A program made the position numbers and the translations under genes. A stretch of 64,000 bases of DNA from Trissonchulus latispiculum (lineage: Eukaryota > Nematoda > Enoplea > Enoplida > Ironidae). Of the stretch, positions 23,243 through 33,200 are shown piece after piece. Position 1 is the stretch's first letter; each line of letters starts with the position of its first letter. Under the pieces are notes generated by a model that was not told the origin of the DNA, did no database searches, and saw nothing but the letters and a program-made list of their open reading frames with translations. Location: contig JASAND010008546.1 of assembly GCA_030248195.1 (NCBI GenBank), positions 62,001 to 126,000 on the forward strand. The letters are read 5' to 3'.

Positions 23243-24780
23243 AGAATCTTGACCAAGCCAGTTTTTATTTTATTTAGCAATAAACAATAAATATTATTTT
23301 GGTTAGAAGTGTGGCAAGGCAGAGGGTAGCCTGGAATCTGGTAGCAGAGCGGGAGCCGGCGCAGTGGAATTAAGTCTAACTTTGTAGGCAGTACTGGGTT
23401 TGACATACTGGATCACACGAGTTCAGTTTAGCTGGAAGTGCTGGGTTTGACACCCTTACACCAAGATCGTTTAGTTCGTTCGTTTTAGGTAATTTCGGTG
23501 CTGCTGGTTTCTAAACTCGGGCCTGCCGTTCGTCAAGCAGCGTCGGCCCCTTTGAATCTATTCTTTTGTTATCTATTCCCAAATATTTTTAACTTTTAGC
23601 GGAAACATAAAAACTCCTAAAATTTGCCTGAGACGTTCGTCAAAGTTTCAATCTTATGGTAATTCTCAGAATTACCTCAAATCTTTCCCCAATCTCGATT
23701 GTTTCAGCAAATCAGTATCGAGCATACGCAATTACAACTACCCAGTTACATTTAAGAACAAGTCTTACGGTAGTTTCACCATATCAGTGCTAATACGAAC
23801 CTATTTGCAATTCGACAGAATAACATTGTAACAGCTATGGATATAGGTTATACGTTAGCACGGGCTGCATTGGGCAGTACTAATTACATAGATATATTGA
23901 GCTTTAGATATGTTCTTTTTAGATATCGTGTATAATCTGCTTTTAATGACCCTGATTCATTGAAATTATAGCTAGTGTAATTTTAAGTTTTAATTACTAT
24001 TAAAAACAAGTTTGTTTTCGCTTTTGACCTGTGACAGAAGTTATATACTGTTTCTATTTAGAAGTTATATTCTCCGTCAACTCGCGAGCTATGCTCTGAG
24101 TGCCACACCTCCCCCGTAATTGTAAAACTGAAAATCTCCGGATTGAGTCGGACAGGAATTGTCGAAAAGTGCTCCTCGGTCGTCAAACCCCTGCATCAAG
24201 CCCTACCAACACCCTCCATATACCCTACCTGCTGCCAGAGCTTGAAGCCTACTGGGATCAAAGTGGCAAGCAGACTAATTTACGCAACATTGCTTCTGCA
24301 GTTTCTAGTCTCAGAAACAAAACTCAGGACACGGATACCTCTTTAAACTCATCACTAAACCAAACACTACCTGTCTATCTTTGAAGTTTATACATTCTCA
24401 TGTGTTACTCTTAACTATATTTAATATTCAATGGACAATTAATGTTATTAGGAATGTGTTAATGTGTTATTAGGGATTTGGACGACTATTAGGCGGATTA
24501 AGCTTGCATCGGCACTGATGGTTTGTGAGTTGCTGTCCAAACAACAATGCTAAATGAAGAATGGTCAAAAACTAATTTGAAACATCGCGACATTATTATC
24601 ACACCTTTTAAGGGAGGAACTTGTTTTTAACAGGCAGCCAGGTGCTATAGTTTATGCAAGTATATATTTAGATGTACCTGGAAGGCAGCTGGATGAATGC
24701 AGATTTCATAGTATGAATCCGCTACAAGCAATTTTGAACTGCTAAAAGTGAATGTTGCATTTGATTTTGAAAATTTGAGT
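23243..24780. other. Intergenic, no gene seen
   Basis: Only short frames. Around 24070-24120 is a fragment (CAACTCGCGAGCTATGCTCT) shared with 47040-47090 and 49780-49830, a dispersed repeat. Confidence 0.4.
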
Positions 24781-24789
24781 TTACAAATT

Positions 24790-25060
24790 TGAAACGTGTA
24801 TTGGTGTTGTATCCCAAACAGTGAAAACAAACAACATTAATAGGTTAATCCTAATTTGGTTAGATACAGCCTTACCCAACAACAGAAATGCTATTATATA
24901 TAACCCCCATTTATTCAAGTGATACAAGCGCTAGCTAACCTACCTATGTTACGCCATTTAATCCAACCATTTGAGAAAATCCTATTTTCTATCATAAAAT
25001 AGAGCCGGATCGAAAACAGACATCTTGAAGTTCATGCATTAAAACCATAGGTTAACGCGG
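24790..25060. repeat. 3' end of cysteine-rich gene unit A
   Basis: Blocks here (CAGTGAAAACAAAC, AATAGGTTAATCCTAATTTGG, ATCATAAAATAGAGCCGG) recur at 33711-33880 plus 40395-40470 (unit B) and at 50470-50720 (unit C). They mark the downstream edge of the tandemly duplicated unit. Confidence 0.6.
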
Positions 25061-25332
25061 GGGGTCGAGGAGGGTCAATTCCTAGCCATTTCCCAGCCAG
25101 GACAAGGTTACTGACCGGTTATTTCCGGCTTTGCCGGAATTCTTTACCAGACTGTTTTTAGTTTTCGTGAAAATCGGCCAAAATTTTGCAAATTTTCTTG
25201 ATTCTTGAGGTACAAGCCCAATTGAAGGTTTCAGTTGTAGGTACTAGCCTCCTCAAAATTTTTTTATAACAAGCCCCCCAGGAGCCGACCCTATGTTGAT
25301 GTGTGCATACGATGTTTATTATCATTTTTTTC

Positions 25333-25511
25333 TCAGCAAGCAATATTTTCTAAGACAAATTTCGTTACTTCGACGGCTTCATCGCCACATGTTGATCCGA
25401 TTTGTTCCATTTGGCAAGTTATAAGTTTTCTCTGTGAATCGCACGAATCGGTTTCTTCCCCGTCTCGATCCATGCAATCTTGTATTTCATAGCTGCAATT
25501 GATACAACTAA
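25333..25511 (-). CDS. Cysteine-rich secreted protein A, last exon
   Basis: The minus-strand frame encodes KVSCINCSYEIQDC, then CQMEQIGSTCGDEAVEV and ends FVLENIAC followed by a stop. Seven cysteines in about 58 residues suggest disulfides. The same exon is open in units B (40518-40696) and C (50772-50947), with conserved Cys and CGDEAVEV, so selection has kept the frame. The start given uses the AAAAG acceptor common to all copies; acceptors a few codons upstream would match the phase of the first exon better, so the precise boundary is unresolved. An extra small exon in the intron is the alternative. Confidence 0.6.
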
Positions 25512-25567
25512 CTTTTAATATTAAGCTTAAGATTTGTTTTTGGTGATCATGGTTAAGATAGTAATAC

Positions 25568-25776
25568 CAAGAGTACATAATGCATAAGAGTGCGACTAGC
25601 GTCACATCTCTGCGCGCTAACGGCCAACCCCCCCCCCGCAATTGCTTACCTCGTGGACCCCCGCAAATTACGTAAGCCTTTTATCTGGACCAACCGCAAA
25701 TGTGACCTATCACTCGAGATTGATAAACGACGTAGAGTATGACGCCTGTCACACTTTTTTGTATTATGTACTCTTG
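25568..25776. mobile_element. Palindromic MITE, CAAGAGTAC family (209 bp)
   Basis: The tips are CAAGAGTACATAAT in inverted orientation. The flanks are an exact 7-bp duplication, GTAATAC at 25561-25567 and 25777-25783. It lies in the intron of cysteine-rich gene A. The same family is nested in the gypsy 5' LTR. Confidence 0.8.
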
Positions 25777-26222
25777 GTAATACCAAGAGTCGCTAATAAG
25801 AAGAGTGGGACACTCAGCTCTTTCTAATAGATTAAGTGTGTGAGATTATCGACACATAAAGGTCAAAATCTCGAGGGTGGCTTGCTCGAAGTTTCTCCTC
25901 AACAACAAAATTCAAACAAGACCTCCAGCTGTTTGATACAGTTATCAAATAATATAGCCGCTGTCCTCTGAAAGTTTGGAAAGTATCGAAAGATACTACC
26001 GTATATGTTCTTCATTTTTTGCATCGTTCTGTGCCTATTTCTAAGAATGGTGAAACAAATACTAGAAGCAACCCAAAATATATTAGAATATATCTTATCG
26101 GAACAACCCCATTATAAAGTTAGCCCCTATTATAGTCACCTCAAACATAGTTTTAAAGCTTACAGTTTCAAAACTTAGCAAAGCCGGGGTAGGAGAGCCG
26201 GAATTCATTAATTGGATTTGGG

Positions 26223-27405
26223 CAAAGCAGCCCCCTAGCTGGCACAGAAAACGGTTCCGCCACAGCAGCAAACGGACCCCCAAGTTTGTTGCAACATGGT
26301 TCCGTAACTCCCCCTGCAACAAACTGAACTTAGACACGGACACAGCCCCCGAAAGGCGCTGACCCAGCTGGGACGCGTAGTGGGAAGCGGGGGACTTCCC
26401 CCGACCCACTTCCAAACTTTGAAACTTTGCACAGAAACAACAGGGGAGCTGGGTGTTGGGGCTACCATGGACGGCTAACGACGGACGCCGAGCCCTCACT
26501 CCCCCAGTGCTGGTACTGGGTTGGAAGCATAGGATAACGTGGGGGAATGGGGGGGTGCAGACCCCCCCAAGACCGACAAAACCTAGATCTTGACGACTCA
26601 AGAATCAAGGTAGACCTCCTCAGTGAAAAAGAAAAAGGACAGACCCTGTCTTACAAAACGGAAAAAGGGTAGATCCCTTTGCGAGTTTTACCAAAAGTTA
26701 GTCATTTTAACAAATTTTAGCGATTTTTTTCAAAACATTTCTTAAAAATCGCTAAAAATGGGAATCTTTTACAAATTTTTGTTCAAAAACGTTGAAAATT
26801 AGCAATTTTTGCTAATTTCCGGGTAGACCCCCTTAAAATTTTGAAATTTTTCAAGGGTAGACCCCTCACCGAGGTCGGGGTACACCCCCCAGAATCGGAC
26901 CCCGTGGTATGGTTGGGGGTGTTCCTCTCCGCCCCCCAACCCGGCAGAAGCATGAGACATTAAATAAAAATCGACAACATCAGGGGCCTAGTTCGACGGC
27001 AAATTTGAAAAAAATCCGTTTTGAACTTTTGAGCTGGCACAATAAATAGGTAGAGAAAATTTGGGCAGTTACCGCATGAAATGGTTGCATAAAAATTACT
27101 TTGTTGCTCTACTGTTACGTAAACAAAATTCTGCATATTCTAAGTCTCGGTAGTCTATGCCCTAATCTCCTCTCGTGCCCATCCAGAAAAATCGTCGACT
27201 ACCCGTCTTGAATGGTTCGGCCCCGCCGAAAACCCGACCCGGTTGGTACATAAGGCCTGGGCTCGGGCCCGGCCCGGGAAATTTCTTTAAACAGTCACAA
27301 GATAGCCTGGGTTAGATTATGCAAAGTAGTGGTGAAATAGACTTGAATTGAATTGAATTGAATTAAATTGAAAAGATTTGAGCCCTTGTTACTGCAGAGG
27401 TAGGT
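26223..27405. mobile_element. Insertion in the intron of cysteine-rich gene A, GC-rich
   Basis: Unit B has continuous sequence where unit A carries this block. The edges show GGGCAAAGCAG and GGGTAAAGCAG, a possible 11-13-bp duplication with one mismatch. The interior has repeated GGGTAGACCCC and CCCCCC stretches and no credible protein; a 168-codon minus-strand frame here looks fortuitous. Confidence 0.35.
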
Positions 27406-27493
27406 AAAATTTGGGTAAAGCAGATACAAGAACCCTTAAAAATTCGTCATTTGTTACTGTATGGTTGTGTCATTTTTACATGTGCACACTTAC

Positions 27494-27810
27494 AAATAAT
27501 CTTCACCAACTCGAAACAAGCACTCTGACTGGCTTTTGGCCTTTGCCAAAATAACGTCATCATCGCACAGTTTGTACAGGACCGAATGTGGGTTACAGTT
27601 CAGCAAATCTGGCTTGCACGACTTCACTTCTTCCAATGCCTCACATGAAAGCTGCAACTGGTCACCAGTCCGGATGACTGGATTAAAATAAGCCATTAGT
27701 GGGCATTCCTGGTGGGCTTCTGTTAACAACTGTCCGCATTGACCTAAGTCAAATCTCCCATGTATACATGAAGGAAAGACTAAAAGCAGCAGAAGCAAGC
27801 ATCGGAACAT
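27494..27810 (-). CDS. Cysteine-rich secreted protein A, first exon (signal peptide)
   Basis: The minus-strand ATG at 27810 opens a strong signal peptide (MFRCLLLLLLVFPSCIHG). A cysteine-patterned domain follows with landmarks GQC, EC, GDQLQLSC, SCKPDLL and LCDDDVI. The frame runs to FRVGEDY, where a consensus donor GTAAGT begins. Homologous exons are at 41785-42104 (B) and 52154-52390 (C, lacking the signal peptide), and all three end at the same GTAAGT. The product is probably a small secreted protein of about 160 residues; function is not recognised. A TATA box sits upstream, and a gypsy retrotransposon is inserted 248 bases upstream of the ATG. Confidence 0.75.
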
Positions 27811-27861
27811 CGCAGAACTCTAAGAGTGCAGTGCAAATGAATTTGTTGGGAAAATTTATTG

Positions 27862-27869
27862 CCTTTATA
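27862..27869 (-). promoter_or_regulatory. TATA box of cysteine-rich gene A
   Basis: On the minus strand GGGGACTATAAAGGCAATAA lies about 55 bases before the ATG. The same ACTATAAAGGCAA occurs at the matching place before gene B. Confidence 0.65.
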
Positions 27870-28052
27870 GTCCCCAGTTATCTGCCAGAACACGCGCCCT
27901 TCCTAATGACGCCAGCAGATAATTAATGGTCGATGCACACAACTTGAACCCAGTCAACATGAAAAAACGTCAGAAAATTTTGTACTGCGAAATAATTTCA
28001 TAGCTTAAATAAGCCACTGTTTGATTTATAAATGCAAATCAGTTGCTGCAAC

Positions 28053-28057
28053 TGTAT
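28053..28057. repeat. Target-site duplication of the gypsy element, left
   Basis: CTGTA, repeated at 33196-33200. The homologous unoccupied site in unit C (near 55425) has a single TTGTA before the same CATAGGTAC flank. Confidence 0.85.
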
Positions 28058-28584
28058 GTAGTGACAAAGAGAGAAGAAAAAGTTTGAATTATTCTGAGAA
28101 TCAATCCAATACTTTCATTCTATATAGTTGTTCATTGTCAGTAAATCAATATCTTAGCTGTTGCTTAATACTATCAAGAGTACATAATACATAAGAGTAT
28201 GACAGCAGGCATACTCTATGTATTATCAGCTTGACACATCCTCTGCACGCTAACGGCTAACCCCCCCGCAAATTGGACCCCAGTGACCCCCCCCCGCAAA
28301 TTGGTACCCAGTCGAAACGGGGGTACGCTCACTCGCTCTATGCTTGTGTGTTAAAGCTCGAAAACACAAGCAGTACGTGCGCGAATTTTGTGTCTGCTTC
28401 GAGCTTTAGCACACAAGTATAGCGCGCGAATTCTTTTGAAGTGAAGGGTCCAATTTGCGGGGGGGGGGGGTCAGCCGTTAGCGTGCAGAGGATGTGTCAA
28501 GCTGATAATACATAGAGTATGCCTGCTGTCATACTCTTATGTATTATGTACTCTTGATACTATCTGCATCCAACATTCTCAACA
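28058..28584 (+). repeat. 5' LTR, interrupted by a nested MITE
   Basis: Begins TGTAGTGAC and ends CTCAACA. It equals the 139-bp 3' LTR except for one missing A and the 382-bp MITE plus its 7-bp duplication. Confidence 0.9.
28175..28556. mobile_element. Nested palindromic MITE, CAAGAGTAC family (382 bp)
   Basis: Long inverted arms start CAAGAGTACATAATACATAA, and the centre contains AAATTGGACCC/GGGTCCAATTT and ACGCTCACTCGCTC. The flanks are ATACTAT at 28168-28174 and 28557-28563, where the 3' LTR has one copy. This gives an exact empty site and shows the MITE jumped after the retrotransposon integrated. The element could fold into a nearly complete hairpin. Confidence 0.88.
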
Positions 28585-28586
28585 TT

Positions 28587-28602
28587 TGGTGGCCCAGCTA
28601 CA
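28587..28602 (+). promoter_or_regulatory. Primer binding site
   Basis: TGGTGGCCCAGCTAC follows the 5' LTR after TT. TGG pairs with a tRNA 3' CCA. The start resembles the tRNA-Trp-type site reported for CsRn1-like elements, but the match past TGGTG is not one I can confirm. Confidence 0.5.
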
Positions 28603-28612
28603 CGCAACCGCC

Positions 28613-28954
28613 ATGATTCTTCTGAAGCTTATTTTCATCATTCCTGTTTTCATCTCTATGGATAACTATAAAGAAAATGATCCTGGATTGCATGGCCACT
28701 TTTCCATCTTTCAAGCTCACCTGTCTACAAAGCCGTGGTTCTCCAAAGGATTCCTAGCCGTCTCCATCCTCTTGGCCCAACCCAGATGTCAGGTATTCTT
28801 TCTCGGCTCAGTCTTTTGTAAGCGGTACGTCAATACAACATTCGGCATATCATGGGCTCTAGTAAACTCTCGACAGGCCTCGGCGTTACGCCTACTGCTA
28901 ATTATTTCGGGGGATGTTGAACTCAACCCCGGCCCACCTGTAGTCTACGAGTAA
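28613..28954 (+). CDS. Gypsy leader protein ending in a 2A ribosome-skipping motif
   Basis: The ATG at 28613 sits in a good context (CCGCCATGA) and opens a hydrophobic, signal-like start (MILLKLIFIIPVFIS). A second hydrophobic stretch is FLAVSILLAQPRCQVFFLG. The end reads LRLLLIISGDVELNPGP. D(V/I)ExNPG followed by P is the 2A consensus, where the ribosome skips the Gly-Pro bond; the junction is 28933/28934. After PVVYE comes TAA at 28952-28954. The frame continues, without another stop, into Gag, and Gag has no in-frame ATG for about its first 90 codons. The likely design is a leader-2A-Gag polyprotein in which 2A frees Gag. 2A motifs are known from picornaviruses and from some non-LTR retrotransposons; in a gypsy element this would be unusual. 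Confidence 0.75.
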   Translation: MILLKLIFIIPVFISMDNYKENDPGLHGHFSIFQAHLSTKPWFSKGFLAVSILLAQPRCQVFFLGSVFCKRYVNTTFGISWALVNSRQASALRLLLIISGDVELNPGPPVVYE

Positions 28955-29989
28955 TACGACATCACACTGCTCGAAACCGTGCTACGCTCTCTACGATCAC
29001 ATGAGCCCGATTTCGAACCACCTTCAAACAGGCCCGAGCTGATTCATTTCCTCGAGCAGGAAAACCAACACGTTGTTGAGCACTACCTACTACATCCGCA
29101 AAAGATTCCACCACAGCCTACAGGTACAGGAGATCGTGCCTCCACCGCTGGTCCCTCGGTATCCTCAGAGCGTGAAATCTATCAAAGTGACAGCGTCAAA
29201 CGTGTAAAACTGCCGGACTTTTATTCCAAGGATGCTCGCATGTGGTTTCAACACATCGAGCAGCTCTTGGATGGAAAGCCTGAATCAGTCCGAAAACAAA
29301 GCCTTCTCGCTGCGCTATCTACCGACATCGTTCTCGAAACGGGTGTCGACCTAGCTACATCCTTTGCCGAAATTAAACGTCAAATCATTTTAAACACATG
29401 CGATAGCGACTCTCGTCGTCTAAAGCGTCTTCTAGCTGACCAAGAACTAGGCGATAGGAAACCATCCGCAGCGCTTAGACAACTCCAACGCTTGTCGCCT
29501 AACAACGCCGATGTCGTTCGCTTGCGCTTCCTGGAAATGATGCCGGAAGGCGTTCGCTTAGTCCTCGCTTCCCTATCCGAGCTCTCCGTCGAAAAGCTTG
29601 CAGAGACCGCTGACAAATTGGTTGAGCAGATTCCAGGTTCAACTACCGTGTCTGCTGTCGCCAGTCATTGTTTACCGTCATCGAGTTTGGTCAACGTCGC
29701 AGAGTCAACGGTCAGTCAGATACAAGGCGTACAGAAAACACTATTAGAGCAGGTCGCAGAACTTTCCAAACAGGTTCAAGCCATCAAATTCCAAAACAAC
29801 GAACGTCGCAGCAATGCAGGAAGTCGCTCGCGTAGTCGCTCACAATCCAGACCGCGCTACAACCAAGATGGTCGCTACTGCTGGTACCATTTCAAATTCG
29901 GGAAGACGGCGAGAAATTGTACCCCTCCTTGTTCTTTCCTCCAGGGAAACTCCAACCTCCCGTCGTCGTCGCAGCAGGCGTCGGGGTAA
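28955..29989 (+). pseudogene. gag: Gypsy Gag (CHCC finger)
   Basis: In frame with the 2A leader and separated from it only by the TAA at 28952. A capsid-like helical region (VKLPDFYSKDARMWFQHIEQ and on) is followed by a Gln/Ser/Arg-rich stretch with SRSRSRSQSR and then a CX2HX9CX3C zinc knuckle at 29879-29932. This knuckle, not the usual CCHC, is diagnostic of the CsRn1 clade. The only early start is a GTG at 28979; the first ATG is near 29240, inside the capsid domain. Gag therefore probably depended on the leader ATG and 2A skipping, or needs readthrough of TAA. The end overlaps pol by 73 bases. Confidence 0.75.
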
Positions 29990-32900
29990 ATTCAGTTCTC
30001 GTTGCTGCGCCCGAAATCGGAACATTCCTAGCAGATACTGGCAGCAATGTCAGCTGTCTGCCTCCTAACAAGATTCCTGTGCAAGAGACGATAAATATTG
30101 CTCCCTTTCGTGCAGCGAATCACTCTCCCATCCATGTCCATGGCCGTTCCTTTCTCACCTTCCGCATTAGTGGCCTTCCAAACACTTTCACCTGGAACTT
30201 TTACATTGCTGATGTGGAACAGCCAATTTTAGGAGAAGATTTCTTAGCCCACTACGGTCTACTAGTTGACTGTCACTCTCGTCGACTAGTCCATTCTACC
30301 GACATGACAGCTTCTCAGCTGTCAGCGCCGGTAAATAGCTTCGCTCGCGAGCCTTCAATTCGTTCGATAACAACCGAACCATTCATCAAAACCGTAGATC
30401 GCTCTCGATTCAGATCGTTTATCGCCAGGTATGCCTCCTTGGCACAACCTCGCTCACCCGAATCCCCAGTGACGCTGCCTATTCAGCATCACATAACCAC
30501 CAAGGGTCCTCCGTGCTTTTCCCGGCCCCGACGACTATTCGGTGCTAAGCTAAAAGCCGCGCAGGATGAATTTCTGAGTATGGAGCGTCAAGGGATCTGC
30601 CACCGCCTTGAATCTCCATGGGCGACACCACTCCATGTTGTCGTTAAACCAGACGGCAGTTTGCGTCCCTGTGGCGATTACAGAGCTCTGAATAGCCAGA
30701 CAATACCGGACAGATATCCCATGCCTCGAATAGAGGAAATTACTCAAGCTTTCCGTGGCTGCAAAGTCTTCACCATTCTGGATCTGCAGAAAGCCTTTTA
30801 CCAGATTCGTATGGCCCCTGAAGACATCCCAAAAACTGCCATAACTACTCCGTTTGGCAGCTTTTGCTTTGATTACATGCCATTTGGTCTCCGAAACGCT
30901 TCACAAACGTTTCAGAGGTGTACTGACCTCATACTACGAGACCTTCCCTTTGCACGAGGGTACATCGACGACATCATTATCGCTAGTCCGGACACTAATA
31001 CTCATTTCCAGCATCTGCAAGCAGTGCTTGATCGTCTTCAGCAGTATTCCATGCGGGTGAATCTCAAGAAGTGCAAATTCTTCATGGAAAATGCAGTTTA
31101 CCTTGGTTTCGAAATCACCTCAGAGGGAACTCATCCAGTTGAATCCAAAGTTAAAGCCATCACACGAATGCCACCTCCAACAGATGAAAAGTCACTCAGA
31201 CGTTTTATGGGTATGCTAGGATTCTACCACCGATACATACCCAAGTTTTCAGAGTTGGCAGCGCCTCTGAGTGATCTTATGAAGCAGTCAGTCAACTTCA
31301 ACTGGACAGCCGACTGCCAGGGTTCCTTCGAGAAGTTGAAAGCAGCGTTAGCAGAAAGAGTTCTGTTGTCTCATCCCACCCAAGACGCCAAGCTAATCCT
31401 GACAACAGATGCCTCCCAGGTAGCCGTTGGTGCAGCACTACATCAGATTACAAATGGTAACATGGAACCATTGGAATTCTTTTCCAAGAAGTTGTATAGC
31501 CGCGAAAGCCAAAAGTCGGCTTTTGACAGAGAACTTCTTGCCATCTACCTCGCCCTCAGACATTTCCATTGGCTTTCTGGCCATGTTTTCACCATCCGTA
31601 CAGATCATAAGCCTTTGCTTAAGATCTTTTCCATGAAAAACCCAACTCCACAACAAAGCAGGTGGATATCTTACATTTCCGAGTTTGGCTGTGATATAAA
31701 GCACATTTCCGGTGTTTAAAACGTCGTCGCAGACACTCTTTCCAGATCTGTCTCAGCCATCACTCTTGCGGACGAAGAGTCGTTTGCGAAGTCACAGCTG
31801 CAAGATGCCTCACTACAGGCATTCTTTTCGTCAACCTCCTTGCCGCTAAATCGTCGTGCCGTGGCCAATTCAACGCTGAAGATCGTATGCGATGAAAACC
31901 AGCGAGCTTACGTCCCCGAGCAGCTACGCGCTGAGGTGATGGAATCTATCCATCAACTCTCCCACCCTGGCATTCGATCAACTACTCGCACGATTGCAGC
32001 ACGGTACACTTGGCCCGGGATGAACCGACAGATCAAGGAATACGTTCGATCCTGCCATGCTTGTCAGTCCTCGAAAATCACGCGGCACACGCGCTCACCG
32101 GTGGGAACGATTCCAACGGTCGCTCGTTTCCACACGATCCACATTGACATTGTTGGTCCTTTGTCACCGTCGCAAGGCAAACGATATCTACTCACCATGA
32201 TCGATCGTTTCACATCATGGGTAGAAGCCGTCCCGATATCGTCGATTTCCGCCGAGTCGGTTTCGAAAGCGTTCGTTACCCATTGGATCAGTCGTTTCGG
32301 AGCTCCGTCCGTCATCATTTCCGATCGCGGTTCCCAATTCGAATCCGCGGTCATGAATGGATTGCTCCAGCGTCTCGGAATCCAACGTAAACGCACTACC
32401 GCTTACCATCCCCAATGCAACGAGATGGTCGAAAGGTTCCATCGTTCCTTAAAGAACTCTCTTCGCTGTGCTTGCGACAAACGGTCCTGGTGCGAATCTT
32501 TACCCCTGGTATTGCTGGGCTTAAGGTCCGCGATAGGGGACAAAGGTGCTTCTCCTGCCCAACTGGTTTACGGTACCGAACTGACTTTACCGGGTGATTT
32601 CTTCCATCAGGTTCCTTCATCAGACAGTCTGCCTCAGTTTGTTGACGATATGTTTGCAAAGACCTCGTCTTTCCAAACTTCCCAACGTCACCAGTCAGAC
32701 CATTCCTATCTACCGGACTTTGCTTCAACTGATTTCGCCTATCTCAGAAAACCTGTAGTACATTCTTCTCTGGAGCGTCCCTACTCCGGACCCTACCGAA
32801 TCCAAGAAAGAGACAGTAAGACATTAACACTATTAATTAATGGAAATGCTAGCAAAGTTTCTATCGACAGGACAAAGCCAGCTTTTATCTGGTCTAAAGA

Positions 32901-33042
32901 CAAGAAAGAACTTCAGTGTATTTTTGTGAAAGATCCATCAGCCCATATAAAGACTATTTCTAATAAGTTAAAGCCAAAGACTTTAAAGAGACAAGTTACA
33001 TTTAAACTGAATCCAATTATTATTGAATACAGCTCCGCTTAA
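29917..33042 (+). pseudogene. pol: Gypsy Pol: protease, reverse transcriptase, RNase H, integrase
   Basis: The frame is -1 to gag, with a 73-base overlap, so -1 frameshifting is expected. Protease: LADTGSNVSCL near 30031. RT: palm motifs through YIDDIIIAS near 30961-30990. RNase H: LTTDAS, FDRELLAIYLAL and RTDHKPL. The frame meets TAA at 31717-31719, in the linker just before VVADTLSRS, and then continues open in the same frame to 33042. That part has the integrase HHCC zinc region (HQLSHPG to CHACQ, near 31950-32070), the DDE residues in HIDIVGP, ISDRGSQF and NEMVERFHRS, and a C-terminal GPYRI chromatin-binding-type module near 32790. One nonsense codon is the only break seen in over 1000 codons. 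Confidence 0.85.
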
Positions 33043-33056
33043 AAGGCGGGGTGTCA
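33040..33056 (+). promoter_or_regulatory. Polypurine tract
   Basis: AAAAGGCGGGG directly precedes the 3' LTR region, the expected plus-strand primer. Confidence 0.6.
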
Positions 33057-33195
33057 TGTAGTGACAAAGAGAGAAGAAAAAGTTTGAATTATTCTGAGAA
33101 TCAATCCAATACTTTCATTCTATATAGTTGTTCATTGTCAGTAAATCAATATCTTAGCTGTTGCTTAATACTATCTGCATCCAACATTCTCAACA
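33057..33195 (+). repeat. 3' LTR (139 bp)
   Basis: TGTAGTGAC to CTCAACA, uninterrupted. It is very short for an LTR but complete by comparison with the 5' copy. Confidence 0.9.
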
Positions 33196-33200
33196 CTGTA

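Larger units (their letters stand above)
28058..33195 (+). mobile_element. Ty3/gypsy LTR retrotransposon, CsRn1-like clade
   Basis: A complete element: 5' LTR, primer site, leader with 2A motif, gag, pol in the order protease-RT-RNase H-integrase, polypurine tract and 3' LTR, flanked by 5-bp CTGTA duplications. The order with integrase last defines Ty3/gypsy, and the Gag CX2HX9CX3C finger is the mark of the CsRn1 clade. The LTRs are 139 bp (3') and 138 bp plus a nested MITE (5'). Outside the MITE they differ by a single base in an A run, so the insertion is young. Two in-frame TAA codons make this copy non-autonomous unless they are read through. It lies upstream of cysteine-rich gene A in the opposite orientation. 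Confidence 0.92.

Noticed and set aside
26095..26601. 168-codon minus-strand open frame
   Set aside because: It lies in GC-rich intronic insertion sequence with CCCCC runs, has no domain, and unit B lacks it. Probably a composition effect.
28952..31719. Reassigned TAA codon in this organism
   Set aside because: Phosphatase gene 1 ends at TAA with a poly(A) signal soon after, so TAA acts as stop in host genes. I see no general support for a variant code.
28058..33195. Envelope gene or endogenous retrovirus
   Set aside because: No frame exists between integrase and the 3' LTR; the layout is that of a plain gypsy retrotransposon.
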